Assembly (NCBI GenBank): GCA_902766575.1
Contig: CACXED010000266.1
Coordinates: 1-6,139, forward strand
DNA from: an uncultured Ruminococcus sp.
Lineage (GTDB): Bacteria > Bacillota > Clostridia > Oscillospirales > CAG-272
Direction of reading: 5' to 3'
DNA length: 6,139 nt
Below the pieces are notes generated by a model. That model was not told where the DNA came from. It saw only the letters and a list, made by a program, of their open reading frames with translations, and searched no databases. Positions 1 to 5,458 of this stretch are shown in pieces (position 1 is the stretch's first letter; each line of letters starts with the position of its first letter). Made by a program: the position numbers and the translations under genes.

Positions 1-960
1 CAGACCCTCTGCCGCGCCGCTGAAAACGGCAAGGAGGTTCTCGTGATGATGGAGCTTCGCGCGAGATTTGACGAGGCGAATAATATCGCGTGGTCAAAGC
101 TGCTCGAGGAAGCGGGATGTCAGGTCGTTTACGGCGTGGAGGGCTACAAGTGCCACAGCAAGATCTGTCTCATCACTCTGCGCGGACGCGGAAAGCCTAC
201 CTACATCACTCAGATCGGCACCGGAAATTACAACGAAAAGACCAACGCGATGTATACCGATCTCTGCCTTATGACCGCCTCCGAAAGGATCGGCGAGGAC
301 ACGGCGGCGTTTTTCCGGAATATGCTCGTCAGCGATCTCAACGGCGGGTACAATGAGCTTTCGGTCTCGCCGATGGGGATAAAAAATATGATCTGCCGCA
401 ATATCGACGAGCAGATCAGAAAGGGACCGGACGGCTATGTCTGCATAAAAGCTAACGCCGTCACCGAGCGCGAGGTCATTGACAAGCTCTGCGAGGCGTC
501 GCGCGCCGGGGTTGAGGTTCAGATGATAATCCGCGGGATCTGCTGCATACTGCCAGGCGTTCCGGGCTATACGGACAATATCCGGATCACGAGCATAGTC
601 GGGCGCTATCTCGAGCACGCGCGGATCTATCGCTTCGGACGCGGCGCGGACGAGAAGCTCTACATCGGCTCGTCCGATCTGATGACCCGGAATCTGATCC
701 GCAGAGTCGAGATCGCCTGCCCGGTCTATGATCCGGATATCAAGGAGGTCCTGCGGCAGATACTGAGCTGTCAGCTCCGGGACACCACAAAGGCGAGCAT
801 GATGCTCCCTGACGGCTCCTTACGCCGCAAGCAGTCGCCTGAGCCCTTTGACAGCCAGAACTATTTTATGGAGCACTCGACGCATAAACCGGCTATCGCG
901 GAAACCTTCAGGGAAAAAGCTGTTGAGAAGCTGTCGGGAATTTTCAAAAAACGCAGATAA
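1..960 (+). CDS. ppk1: Polyphosphate kinase PPK1, C-terminal part (5' end outside window)
   Basis: PPK1 reversibly transfers the gamma-phosphate of ATP onto inorganic polyphosphate through a phosphohistidine intermediate. The frame is open from base 1, giving 319 residues of a protein usually near 700, so the N and head domains and part of the first catalytic domain are missing. The GTG at 43 is internal: PPK1-type sequence (AAENGKEV) precedes it. Numbering from codon 43, ARFDE carries R8, which lines up with E. coli R405. KCHSK carries H38 (bases 154-156), which lines up with the phosphorylated H435. IIRGIC carries R164 (E. coli R564) and YLEHARIY carries H192 (bases 616-618, E. coli H592). 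The spacings between these residues equal those in E. coli. The IGTGNYNEKT motif is preceded by Gln57 where E. coli has H454. A Lys/Arg-rich tail of about 50 residues follows the core. No clear terminator follows, so readthrough into the next operon is possible. Family assignment is very secure. Confidence 0.97.
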   Translation, partial: QTLCRAAENGKEVLVMMELRARFDEANNIAWSKLLEEAGCQVVYGVEGYKCHSKICLITLRGRGKPTYITQIGTGNYNEKTNAMYTDLCLMTASERIGEDTAAFFRNMLVSDLNGGYNELSVSPMGIKNMICRNIDEQIRKGPDGYVCIKANAVTEREVIDKLCEASRAGVEVQMIIRGICCILPGVPGYTDNIRITSIVGRYLEHARIYRFGRGADEKLYIGSSDLMTRNLIRRVEIACPVYDPDIKEVLRQILSCQLRDTTKASMMLPDGSLRRKQSPEPFDSQNYFMEHSTHKPAIAETFREKAVEKLSGIFKKRR

Positions 961-983
961 AAAGATATTTTGCGAAAAAGCTC

Positions 984-1013
984 TTGACTAACCTACTGGG
1001 TTTGTGGTATAAT
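984..1013 (+). promoter_or_regulatory. Sigma-A promoter of the rrf2-tcdA-HD operon
   Basis: The -35 hexamer TTGACT (984-989) and a perfect -10 TATAAT (1008-1013) are separated by 18 bp. A TG one base upstream of the -10 (1005-1006) makes it an extended -10. Transcription should start near base 1020, about 26 bases before the regulator's ATG. It is the only good promoter seen between ppk1 and the terminator at 2860, so it probably serves all three genes. Confidence 0.88.
987..1005 (+). promoter_or_regulatory. Candidate operator: 19-bp imperfect palindrome in the promoter
   Basis: ACTAACCTACTGGGTTTGT is centred on base 996, and 7 of its 9 symmetric pairs match. Its core is AACC (990-993) opposed by GGTT (999-1002). 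It covers the end of the -35 and the spacer, so a bound dimer would block RNA polymerase. Rrf2-family dimers such as IscR and CymR bind inverted repeats of roughly this size, so autoregulation by the downstream Rrf2 protein is a natural inference. Binding cannot be shown from sequence alone. Confidence 0.5.
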
Positions 1014-1027
1014 ATTGGAAGACCAAT
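1014..1027 (+). repeat. Perfect inverted repeat at the transcription start of the rrf2 operon
   Basis: ATTGG (1014-1018), AAGA, then CCAAT (1023-1027) form a perfect 5-bp inverted repeat with a 4-base centre, directly after the -10. It spans the predicted start point. It could be a second operator half or an element acting on promoter escape; the stem is short enough that chance is possible. Confidence 0.4.
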
Positions 1028-1045
1028 CTGAAAGGAAGTATCGGT

Positions 1046-1471
1046 ATGATTTCTACCCGCGGAAGGTATTCAATAAGGATACTGCTCGACCTCGCCGAGC
1101 ACAATGACGGAGCTTATATTCCGATGAAGGACGTCGCGAAGCGTCAGGAGATATCGCTGAAATATATAGAAAAAATAATGCCGCTGCTGCGCGACGGCAG
1201 ACTGATCGACAGCATCCATGGGATCGGAGGGGGCTACAGGCTCGCAAAGCCGCCGGAGAACATAACGCTGTGGGATATCCTCAAGCTCGCGGAGGGAGAT
1301 ATGGCTCCGGTCTCCTGTCTCCAGAAGAATGCAGTAGCCTGTGAGAGAGCCGCCGGATGCCGGACTCTGCCGGTCTGGAAGAAATATTACGAGCTGACAA
1401 TTGATTATTTCAGCGGAATAACGCTTGCTGATCTTGTCGGAGCCGAATCCGGGAATGATTACATGATTTAG
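1046..1471 (+). CDS. Rrf2-family transcriptional regulator, probably Fe-S binding (IscR/CymR-like)
   Basis: This is a 141-residue cytoplasmic winged-helix regulator, a normal length for the family. The N-terminus STRGRYSIRILLDLA is the family signature. The helix-turn-helix covers about residues 27-50, with E42 at the place of IscR E43, and the wing contains GIGGGYRLAK (59-68). Cysteines C91, C99 and C105 (C-x7-C-x5-C) match the cluster-binding loop of IscR (C92, C98, C104). The fourth IscR ligand, H107, is replaced by L108. B. subtilis CymR lacks this cysteine set, so an Fe-S-sensing role is more likely than a pure CymR role, though cysteine or sulfur metabolism could still be the regulon. 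The start is clear: AAGGAAG at 1032-1038 lies 7 bases before the ATG. It leads an operon with tcdA 12 bases downstream and probably represses its own promoter. The family is certain; the ligand and regulon are inferred. Confidence 0.93.
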   Translation: MISTRGRYSIRILLDLAEHNDGAYIPMKDVAKRQEISLKYIEKIMPLLRDGRLIDSIHGIGGGYRLAKPPENITLWDILKLAEGDMAPVSCLQKNAVACERAAGCRTLPVWKKYYELTIDYFSGITLADLVGAESGNDYMI

Positions 1472-1483
1472 GCGGTCGGTCAA

Positions 1484-2260
1484 ATGCTCAATCAGTTTTC
1501 AAGAACTCAGCTCGTATTCGGAAAGGAAGCTATGGATCGGCTTGCCGCGTCGAGAGTCGCGGTGTTCGGGATCGGCGGCGTCGGAGGCTATACAGTGGAG
1601 GCTCTCGCGCGGTCCGGAGTCGGAGCGCTCGATCTCATCGACGATGACCGTATCTGTCTCACCAACCTGAACCGTCAGCTCCTGGCGACCCGGGAAAGCG
1701 TCGGAAGATACAAGGTCGACGAGGCTGAACGCCGGATACATTCAATCAATCCCGACTGCGCGGTCAAAACCTATAAGACCTTTTATCTGCCCGAAACCGA
1801 GGAGCTGTTTGATTTTCGCGGATACGATTATATAGTCGACGCGATAGACACCGTCTCAGGCAAGCTCGCGCTCGTTGTGAACGCGAAAAAGACCGGTACG
1901 CCGATTATATCCTCAATGGGAGCGGGGAACAAGGTCGACCCGACAGCGTTCAGGGTAGCCGATATATACGAGACTTCGGTCTGTCCGCTTGCCAAGGTCA
2001 TGCGTTACGAATGTCGCCGACGCGGTATAGACTCGCTTAAGGTCGTCTACTCAACCGAAAAGCCGATCCGATCGCTTGACGATGACGAAATAAGCTGTCG
2101 GACGCACTGTATCTGCCCGCCCGGAACCAAGCGCAAATGCACCGAGCGGCGGGACATTCCCGGATCGACCGCCTTTGTGCCATCGGTGGTCGGACTTATA
2201 ATCGCCGGAGAGGTCATAAAGGATCTTACGTCCTTCAACTCTGCCGACAGGACAAAATAA
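1484..2260 (+). CDS. tcdA: tRNA threonylcarbamoyladenosine dehydratase TcdA (ThiF/E1-like, YgdL/CsdL/YrvM)
   Basis: TcdA uses ATP to cyclise t6A to ct6A at position 37 of ANN-decoding tRNAs; in E. coli it works with the CsdA-CsdE sulfur system. The protein is 258 residues, the usual size. The N-terminus FSRTQLVFGKEAM is the family signature. The nucleotide-binding fold shows GIGGVGGY (29-36), D53-D55, N61-L-N63-R64-Q65, K77 and DAIDT (119-123). SSMGAG (143-148) and FVPSVVGLIIAGEVIKDL close the core. A stretch with C205, C209, C211 and C219, plus C167 and C177 upstream, suggests a bound metal that the E. coli enzyme does not obviously have. The ATG at 1484 is chosen because the conserved N-terminus needs it, although its ribosome site (GGCGG, 1471-1475) is weak. 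Translation may be coupled to the upstream regulator, whose stop is 12 bases away. Other E1-like roles (ThiF, MoeB) fit less well, since no ThiS or MoaD is nearby. Confidence 0.92.
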   Translation: MLNQFSRTQLVFGKEAMDRLAASRVAVFGIGGVGGYTVEALARSGVGALDLIDDDRICLTNLNRQLLATRESVGRYKVDEAERRIHSINPDCAVKTYKTFYLPETEELFDFRGYDYIVDAIDTVSGKLALVVNAKKTGTPIISSMGAGNKVDPTAFRVADIYETSVCPLAKVMRYECRRRGIDSLKVVYSTEKPIRSLDDDEISCRTHCICPPGTKRKCTERRDIPGSTAFVPSVVGLIIAGEVIKDLTSFNSADRTK

Positions 2261-2286
2261 CAGTAAATGAAAGGCAATACCCAAAA

Positions 2287-2838
2287 ATGACAAGAGATGA
2301 AGCGTGGGCGCTGCTCACCGAATTCAATAAGGACGAATTTCACTTAAAACACGCGCAGACAGTCGAGGGCGTGATGCGTTACTTCGCGCGCGAGCTCGGA
2401 TATCGGGACGAGGAGGATTTCTGGGGAATCGTCGGACTGCTGCACGACCTCGATTTTGAGCTCTACCCCGAGCAGCACTGCATAAAGGAAGCCGAGCTCA
2501 TGCGTGAGCGCGGGCTCGACGAGCGGCTGATACACGCGGTCGTCAGCCACGGCTGGAGCATTACGGTCGACATCAAGCCCGAGCACGAGATGGAAAAGGT
2601 GCTCTACGCGACCGACGAGCTGACCGGGCTGATCGGCGCGGTCGCTATCATGCGTCCGTCAAAGAGCGTGCAGGATCTCGAGCTCAAATCGGTTAAGAAG
2701 AAGTTCAAGAGCGCGAATTTCGCCGCCGGCTGTTCGAGAGAGGTTATCTCGCGCGGCGCCGAGCTGCTCGGCTGGACGCTTGACAAGCTGATCGAGAGGA
2801 CGATACTCGCCATGCGGACCGTCCCGGTCGTCGACTGA
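2287..2838 (+). CDS. HD-domain metal-dependent hydrolase, substrate unknown
   Basis: A 183-residue soluble protein with a single HD fold. The probable metal ligands are H22 (LKHAQTV), H53-D54 (GLLHDLDFE), H88 (VVSHGWS) and D110 (YATDEL), in the order expected for HD/HDIG phosphohydrolases. A conserved-looking C-terminal part follows, with KSVKKKFKSANFAAG at about 138-152 and then an amphipathic helix. No GYP motif (c-di-GMP phosphodiesterase), synthetase domain or membrane segment is present. The ATG at 2287 is preferred: GAAAGG at 2269-2274 lies 12 bases upstream, and sequence upstream in this frame (from 2137) only reads through tcdA in another frame. The gene starts 26 bases after tcdA and ends just before the operon terminator, so it is the third gene of the cluster. 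Nucleotide or phosphate-monoester hydrolysis is likely from the fold; the substrate cannot be named. Confidence 0.88.
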   Translation: MTRDEAWALLTEFNKDEFHLKHAQTVEGVMRYFARELGYRDEEDFWGIVGLLHDLDFELYPEQHCIKEAELMRERGLDERLIHAVVSHGWSITVDIKPEHEMEKVLYATDELTGLIGAVAIMRPSKSVQDLELKSVKKKFKSANFAAGCSREVISRGAELLGWTLDKLIERTILAMRTVPVVD

Positions 2839-2859
2839 GAAGATATCCTGAATACAGAG

Positions 2860-2895
2860 AAGTACCCGCGAAGCAGATGCTTCGCGGGTACTTTT
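2860..2895 (+). terminator. Rho-independent terminator of the rrf2-tcdA-HD operon
   Basis: The left arm 2860-2874 (AAGTACCCGCGAAGC) and right arm 2879-2893 are a perfect 15-bp inverted repeat around the 4-base loop AGAT. The + strand runs into TTTT at 2892-2895. It starts 21 bases after the HD gene's stop. On the - strand the stem is followed only by a mixed TTCTCTG stretch, so it would be a weaker terminator for the convergent alcohol dehydrogenase mRNA. No other hairpin lies between the two stops, so it may serve both. Confidence 0.93.
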
Positions 2896-2932
2896 ATCTC
2901 TTATCGTATCAGGATCAGAAATAACAGAGGGA

Positions 2933-4156
2933 TCAGAAGTCGACTTCGGTGTCGTAGTAGCAGCACTTGAGGAGCTTCTCCATCTCCTCCTGGCTGGGCT
3001 GGCGGGGATTCGAGCCGGTGCAGGCGTCGCCGATGGCGTTCTTTGCGATCTCGGGAAGTCTCTCGAGGAATACGTTCTCGGGAACGAAGCCGTTCTCGGT
3101 GGGATAGCTGTCGGCGCCGTAGTTCTTGATGCAGTGCGGGATTCTCAGAGCGTCGTTCATGCCGCGCAGATATGCGATGAGAGCCTTGACCTTCTCGTCG
3201 TCGGAAGCGGTCCTGTCGCAGATCTCCATGCGGTCGACGATGTAAGCGTAGCGCTTCTTAGCGGTCTCGTCCTTTGCGTTGAAGGCGATGACCTTGGGAA
3301 GATACATAGCGTTAGCCGCGCCGTGGATGATGTGAGCGCCGTAGTCGGCGAATGCGGCTCCGGTCTTGTGAGCCATCGAATGTACGATTCCGAGCAGAGC
3401 GTTGGAGAATGCCATGCCTGCGAGGCACTGAGCGTTGTGCATTCTGTCGCGGGCGTCCATATCGCCGTTGTAGGACTTGACGAGATCGTTCTCGATCATC
3501 TCGATGGCGTGGATAGCGAGCGGATCGGTGTAATCGCAGTTAGCGGTGGAGACATAAGCCTCGATCGCGTGGGTCATAGCGTCCATACCGGTGTGAGCGA
3601 CGAGCTTCTGAGGCATGGTGTGAGCCAGCTCGGGATCGACGATAGCAACGTCGGGAGTGATCTCAAAGTCGGCGATCGGGTACTTGATTCCCTTGGAGTA
3701 GTCGGTTATGATCGAGAAAGCGGTGACCTCGGTAGCGGTGCCGGACGTGGACGAGATAGCGCAGAAGCGAGCCTTGCGGCGGAGAGTCGGGATTCCGAAG
3801 ACCTTGCACATATCCTCAAAGGTGACTTCCGGATACTCGTACTTGATCCACATAGCCTTAGCCGCGTCGATAGGCGAACCGCCTCCGATAGCGACGATCC
3901 AGTCGGGCTGGAACTTCATCATGGCGTCAGCGCCGCGCATGACGGTCTCGACAGACGGATCGGGCTCGATGCCCTCAAAGAGCTCGACTTCCATTCCTGC
4001 TTCCTTAAGGTTGTTGACGACCTTGTCAAGGAAACCGAAGCGCTTCATGCTTCCGCCGCCGGTGCAGACGATGGCCTTCTTTCCTTCAAAGGTCTTGAGC
4101 GCGTCGAGAGCGTCCTTTCCGTGATAGATGTCTCTCGGTAAAGTAAATCTTGCCAT
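2933..4156 (-). CDS. Iron-containing alcohol dehydrogenase (group III)
   Basis: A 407-residue cytoplasmic NAD(P)H-dependent alcohol/aldehyde oxidoreductase of the Fe-ADH family, full length and probably reducing aldehydes during fermentation. The N-terminal Rossmann-like half has GGGS (33-36), GGGSPIDAAK (91-100) and SSTSGTATEVT (135-145) for nucleotide binding. The helical half carries the metal ligands D192 and H196 (HTGMDAMTHAIEAY), H263 (HSMAHKTG) and H278 (HIIHG), the positions used in FucO-type enzymes. It resembles the butanol/ethanol dehydrogenases of clostridia; exact alcohol and cofactor cannot be read from sequence. The start is secure: GGAGGAA (plus-strand complement at 4165-4171) lies 8 bases before the ATG. 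It has its own consensus promoter and faces the HD gene tail to tail. Every Ile codon I read except one (residue 150) is ATC, in contrast to the ATA-rich + strand genes, which suggests high expression. Confidence 0.96.
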   Translation of the reverse strand: MARFTLPRDIYHGKDALDALKTFEGKKAIVCTGGGSMKRFGFLDKVVNNLKEAGMEVELFEGIEPDPSVETVMRGADAMMKFQPDWIVAIGGGSPIDAAKAMWIKYEYPEVTFEDMCKVFGIPTLRRKARFCAISSTSGTATEVTAFSIITDYSKGIKYPIADFEITPDVAIVDPELAHTMPQKLVAHTGMDAMTHAIEAYVSTANCDYTDPLAIHAIEMIENDLVKSYNGDMDARDRMHNAQCLAGMAFSNALLGIVHSMAHKTGAAFADYGAHIIHGAANAMYLPKVIAFNAKDETAKKRYAYIVDRMEICDRTASDDEKVKALIAYLRGMNDALRIPHCIKNYGADSYPTENGFVPENVFLERLPEIAKNAIGDACTGSNPRQPSQEEMEKLLKCCYYDTEVDF

Positions 4157-4164
4157 TGTATTTG

Positions 4165-4172
4165 TTCCTCCG
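4165..4172 (-). promoter_or_regulatory. Strong Shine-Dalgarno site of the alcohol dehydrogenase gene
   Basis: On the - strand this reads CGGAGGAA, nearly the full anti-16S complement, 8 bases before the ATG. It is the best ribosome site in the window and fixes the start of the 407-residue protein. Confidence 0.9.
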
Positions 4173-4201
4173 TTTTCGTTATTTTCCGTTTGAGCTGTTT
4201 G

Positions 4202-4215
4202 GTAGTTTTGACTAC
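4202..4215 (-). repeat. Inverted repeat at the 5' end of the alcohol dehydrogenase mRNA
   Basis: GTAGT (4202-4206), TTTG, ACTAC (4211-4215) is a perfect 5-bp inverted repeat with a 4-base centre, beginning at about the predicted transcription start. It could be an operator just downstream of the promoter, or fold as a short 5'-terminal mRNA hairpin that slows decay. It shares size and geometry, but not sequence, with the repeat at 1014-1027. Confidence 0.4.
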
Positions 4216-4221
4216 GTTAAA

Positions 4222-4250
4222 ATTATAACACACACTGAGCGGGCTGTCAA
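4222..4250 (-). promoter_or_regulatory. Perfect-consensus sigma-A promoter of the alcohol dehydrogenase gene
   Basis: On the - strand the -35 is TTGACA (4245-4250) and the -10 is TATAAT (4222-4227), separated by exactly 17 bp. A TG one base before the -10 adds an extended -10. Transcription should begin near 4215, giving a leader of about 59 bases. Such an ideal promoter suggests strong expression, held down if at all by a repressor rather than by weak polymerase binding. I did not find a Rex-type TTGTG-n8-CACAA site here. Confidence 0.93.
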
Positions 4251-4304
4251 TTGCTTTTTAATCATACGCGATATATAGTCTTTGATATAGCCGACGGAAA
4301 GGGC
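4251..4304 (-). other. Short AT-rich gap between nspC and the adh promoter; no clear terminator
   Basis: The gap between the nspC stop and the -35 of the next promoter is 54 bases. It contains TATA-rich, partly self-complementary sequence (4270-4291) that could form only a weak hairpin, and no U-run follows it on the - strand. Polyamine transcripts may therefore read into the alcohol dehydrogenase gene. Confidence 0.5.
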
Positions 4305-5456
4305 TCAGAGACGGGAGAAAAAGTCGTTATAGCAAAAGCGGCGGAGAATGACACATTCGCCGTCCGGCTTTTCGAGGACGATGTCGGGCAGGGGCATACC
4401 GTTGAAGGTGTTGGTCTTTACCATAGTGTAGATCGCCATGTCGCCGAAGGTCAGCCGGTCTCCGACTTCAAGCGGCGAGTCGAAGCCGTATACTCCGATC
4501 ACGTCTCCGGCAAGGCAGGTCTGCGAGCCGAGCCGAACTTTGCAGGGTTTATCGTCCGAGGCTCCCTCGAGCGGCGGTCGGTAGGGCATTTCGAGCACAT
4601 CGGGCATATGGCAGGCGGCGCTCGTGTCGAGGATCGCGGGCGGGATACCGGTCGAGTCGGCGGGTCGGACGTCGAGCACCTCGGAGACAAGCACTCCGGC
4701 GTTCAGCGCGACCGCCTCGCCCGGCTCGAGATAGACCTCAAGTCCGCGCCCGCGCAGAGTATTTACGCAGCGCTCGAGCCGCGGTATATCGTAGCCATCG
4801 CGGGTGATGTGATGTCCGCCGCCGAGATTTATCCATTTGAGCGGCAGCGCGAACAGGTCGGCAAAACGCTCGAGAACCGCTCCGAGAGTTGATTCGAGCG
4901 CGTCGCTGTCCTGCTCGCAGAGAGTATGGAAGTGCAGTCCGTCGAGCAGTCCGAGCAGCTTTTCGCGCTTTTCCGGCTCAAGCGCGTCAAGCTCAGCGCG
5001 CCGAACTCCGAGACGGCTTCCGGGAGCGCAGGGATCGTAGATCTCATGTCCCTCCTGCGTCGAGAACTCTGGGTTCAGCCGCAGACCGACGCTTTTGCCC
5101 GCCGCTTTCGCACGACTGCCGTAGCGTTTGAGCTGGGTCAGACTGTTGAAAACGATATGATCGGCGTATCCGAGCAGCTCGGAAAGCTCGTCCTCGCGAA
5201 AGGCGGCTGAGAAGACGTGGCACTCGCGCCCGGGCATTTTCTCAAAGCCGAGCCGCGCCTCGTAGAGCCCGCTCGCCTCTGTGCCGTCGATATATTCCGA
5301 GAGTATATCGTAGACCTCGTAGTTTGAAAAGCATTTCTGCGCAAGCAGGATTTTACAGCCGGTGTCCTCCCGAAGCTTTTTCAGGATCTCGCCGTTGCGT
5401 CTGAGCGCAGATTCGAGGATTATGTAGCAGGGAGTGCAAAGCTCGTTTCTGCGCAT
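4305..5456 (-). CDS. nspC: Carboxynorspermidine/carboxyspermidine decarboxylase NspC
   Basis: A PLP-dependent decarboxylase that removes CO2 from carboxyspermidine or carboxynorspermidine to give spermidine or norspermidine, the last step of the aspartate-semialdehyde polyamine route. The protein has 383 residues, the usual family length, with an alanine-racemase-type barrel followed by a beta domain. K41 in KILLAQK is the PLP lysine. YDPCAPGSRLGV (140-151), HFHTLCEQ (175-182), GGGHHITR (212-219), EPGEA (244-248), DTSAACHMPDVLEMPYRP (277-294) and TCLAGD (313-318, with C314) are NspC hallmarks that separate it from ornithine and diaminopimelate decarboxylases. Its ATG shares one base with the TGA of the upstream synthase (TGATG) and has no good ribosome site, so translation is probably by reinitiation. 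Which of the two triamines is made depends on the diamine supply, which lies outside the window. Confidence 0.96.
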   Translation of the reverse strand: MRRNELCTPCYIILESALRRNGEILKKLREDTGCKILLAQKCFSNYEVYDILSEYIDGTEASGLYEARLGFEKMPGRECHVFSAAFREDELSELLGYADHIVFNSLTQLKRYGSRAKAAGKSVGLRLNPEFSTQEGHEIYDPCAPGSRLGVRRAELDALEPEKREKLLGLLDGLHFHTLCEQDSDALESTLGAVLERFADLFALPLKWINLGGGHHITRDGYDIPRLERCVNTLRGRGLEVYLEPGEAVALNAGVLVSEVLDVRPADSTGIPPAILDTSAACHMPDVLEMPYRPPLEGASDDKPCKVRLGSQTCLAGDVIGVYGFDSPLEVGDRLTFGDMAIYTMVKTNTFNGMPLPDIVLEKPDGECVILRRFCYNDFFSRL

Positions 5457-5458
5457 CA
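5454..5458 (-). promoter_or_regulatory. TGATG stop/start overlap coupling the synthase to nspC
   Basis: On the - strand the synthase stop TGA (5456-5458) and the nspC ATG (5454-5456) share one A. Only a poor Shine-Dalgarno candidate lies upstream, so termination-reinitiation is the likely way nspC is translated, keeping the two enzymes in proportion. Confidence 0.85.

Noticed and set aside
94..618. A 174-codon - strand open frame opposite ppk1.
   Set aside because: It is antisense to the catalytic core of PPK1 and shows no recognisable domain.
930..980. Possible terminator after ppk1 (CGCA near 951 opposite TGCG near 971 in an A/T-rich stretch).
   Set aside because: Only 4 pairs form, with a long loop and an A-run rather than a U-run after it.
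1520..1534. Possible internal start of tcdA at 1532, preceded by AAAGGAAG.
   Set aside because: The purine run is only 2 bases from the ATG, too close, and the family signature FSRTQLVFGKEAM lies upstream and would be lost.
2137..2286. Upstream extension of the HD protein frame to an ATG at 2137.
   Set aside because: It would overlap tcdA by more than 120 bases, the extra residues look like a frame-shifted read of tcdA, and a ribosome site serves the ATG at 2287.
2912..2938. Direct repeat GGATCAGAA at 2912-2920 and 2930-2938.
   Set aside because: Two short copies, one overlapping the adh stop region; no array and no sign of a transposon or attachment site.
3134..4141. A 335-codon open frame on the + strand opposite the alcohol dehydrogenase gene.
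   Set aside because: It is a shadow of the biased codon use of the Fe-ADH, which has full family motifs, promoter and ribosome site. The antisense protein is low-complexity (rich in S, D, V, G) and matches nothing that I know.
4251..4892. A 213-codon + strand open frame opposite nspC.
   Set aside because: It lies antisense to strongly conserved NspC motifs and overlaps the adh promoter; it has no ribosome site.
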